Shown in pieces: positions 63,205 through 64,000 of a DNA stretch of 64,000 nt. Both the position numbers and the translations under genes were made by a program. Within the stretch, counting starts at the first letter, position 1; each line of letters begins with the position of its first letter. Source of the stretch: Psoroptes ovis (taxonomy: Eukaryota; Arthropoda; Arachnida; Sarcoptiformes; Psoroptidae); NCBI GenBank assembly GCA_002943765.1, contig PQWQ01000005.1:1488001-1552000 (forward strand). Direction: 5' to 3'. Below the pieces are notes generated by a model. It was not told the origin of the DNA, ran no database searches, and saw nothing but the letters and a program-made list of their open reading frames with translations.

Positions 63205-64000
63205 TTTAGATTGAAAGATTTCCATCGATTTATCCAATGTGACAGTATTGAAATCATTATTTAAATATTATTCAAGGCTATTACATGTATATTATTCATC
63301 TTTTGGTTTTGCAGAACTAAAGCCTATTTTATTGACAGAAATTCTTGGGAAAAAAAGCTTAAGCAAAACAAGACAAATCACAAGTCCTATGATTCCTTGT
63401 TGCAATTGATCTACACACCCACATACACGATTATAAAAAATTCAAAATTGATCAAAATAATAATTAGATAAATGAATTAATAATATTTTTCTCCCCCCAG
63501 TGATAATTATTTGTATTTAAATCTTCTTTTGATCGTTTTTTTCTTTCATTCATTTTTCTTTCGAATTTTCTTCGATTGAAAACAAAGATAAAATAGATTT
63601 TAATTATTTTTCTATATTTTTGATTAGATTTTAATAAATTATAATTAATAAAGTTTATAATTTTTAAAATAAATAATTTGAATTTGAAAAACTTCCCAGA
63701 AATTTCGTTTGCATAAATAAACATTCGAAAAAAAAGTTTCCCGAAATTCAATTTTGGAGCATTGCAGAATAGGTGTAATTCAAACACGCACTCACATAAT
63801 TCAATGCATTCAATGCTTCGATTTGATAATTTTAGTGAATGACAATAGTCACGTGACTTTTTTTCAGCTACTTTCAAGTTTTTCAAAAAGCTCCGCCCAT
63901 TATTTACGTTCTGTAAAATTTCATAACAAACAACAAAAAAAAATCCGGCTTTCGGCTGTATTGAGTCATTCGTATATTTATTTGTTTGTTTGTTGGCGCA
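63205..64000. other. Riboflavin kinase 3' flank and possible next promoter
   Basis: No supported gene in 796 bases. A minus-strand open frame here is A/T-rich and UTR-like. A perfect 12-bp palindrome AGTCACGTGACT at 63847-63858 and a CTCCGCCCA box at 63891 suggest a promoter for a gene beyond the window. Confidence 0.4.
63847..63858. promoter_or_regulatory. CLEAR-type E-box palindrome
   Basis: AGTCACGTGACT contains GTCACGTGAC, the consensus bound by TFEB/Mitf-type factors in lysosomal and metabolic gene promoters. Confidence 0.45.

Noticed and set aside
63464..63886. Minus-strand open frame of 140 codons after riboflavin kinase
   Set aside because: Lys/Ile/Phe/Asn-rich from A/T-rich sequence; overlaps a probable promoter and lacks a recognisable domain.
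1..64000. tRNA, rRNA, snRNA genes, CRISPR arrays, viral or bacterial inserts
   Set aside because: No B-box-like GGTTCGANTCC, no conserved rRNA or U6 blocks, no spaced direct repeats, and no phage or viral proteins were seen in a read by eye; tRNAscan-SE and Infernal would be decisive.

Overview
This window looks like nuclear DNA of a small-genome arthropod, most likely an astigmatid (dust- or scab-type) mite. The supporting signs are strong A+T richness, GT-AG introns often only 50-90 bases long in the gene-dense part, AATAAA poly(A) signals, reading frames interrupted by Asn/Asp/His/Ser/Gln runs made of AAT/GAT/CAT/TCA triplets, and arthropod genes such as an eyegone-type Pax gene, a CYP307 (Spook-type) P450 and an ionotropic receptor. 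The mite assignment is inference. I saw no bacterial operons, CRISPR array, tRNA or rRNA gene.

Layout. From 1 to about 19 kb the DNA is gene-dense: the 3' part of a TTC39-family TPR gene (+), an ionotropic receptor (-), a TRMT10 tRNA methyltransferase (-), a Brix-domain ribosome-biogenesis gene of the PPAN/Peter Pan family (+), two ninjurin genes head to head (- and +), an unrecognised single-exon gene (-), a CYP307-type P450 (-) and a KCTD9-type BTB/pentapeptide-repeat gene (-). From 19.1 to 26.5 kb I see no convincing gene. A multi-exon trypsin-like protease with a very long low-complexity N-terminus spans 26.5-32.8 kb. From 32.8 to 50.1 kb lies a 17 kb gene-poor tract holding microsatellites, four very short mariner-like inverted-repeat elements, a pre-miRNA-like hairpin and a 31-bp palindrome. 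An eyegone-type Pax gene (RED half of the paired domain plus homeodomain) occupies 50.1-58.6 kb. Riboflavin kinase, behind a good TATA box, is at 62.5-63.2 kb.

How the genes relate. These are mostly unrelated single genes, not an operon. TRMT10 and PPAN start 188 bp apart around a shared divergent promoter with two CACGTG E-boxes placed symmetrically. Several neighbours are convergent with their poly(A) signals inside each other's ends (TTC39/receptor; ninjurin B/unknown gene). The two ninjurins form a divergent paralogue pair sharing 1.7 kb of upstream DNA. The long gene-poor tract before the Pax gene, and its large introns, are where I would look for its enhancers.

Exon borders were read by eye from splice motifs, reading phase and remembered family patterns. 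Every multi-exon model given here keeps phase across all junctions, but none has been tested against transcripts.
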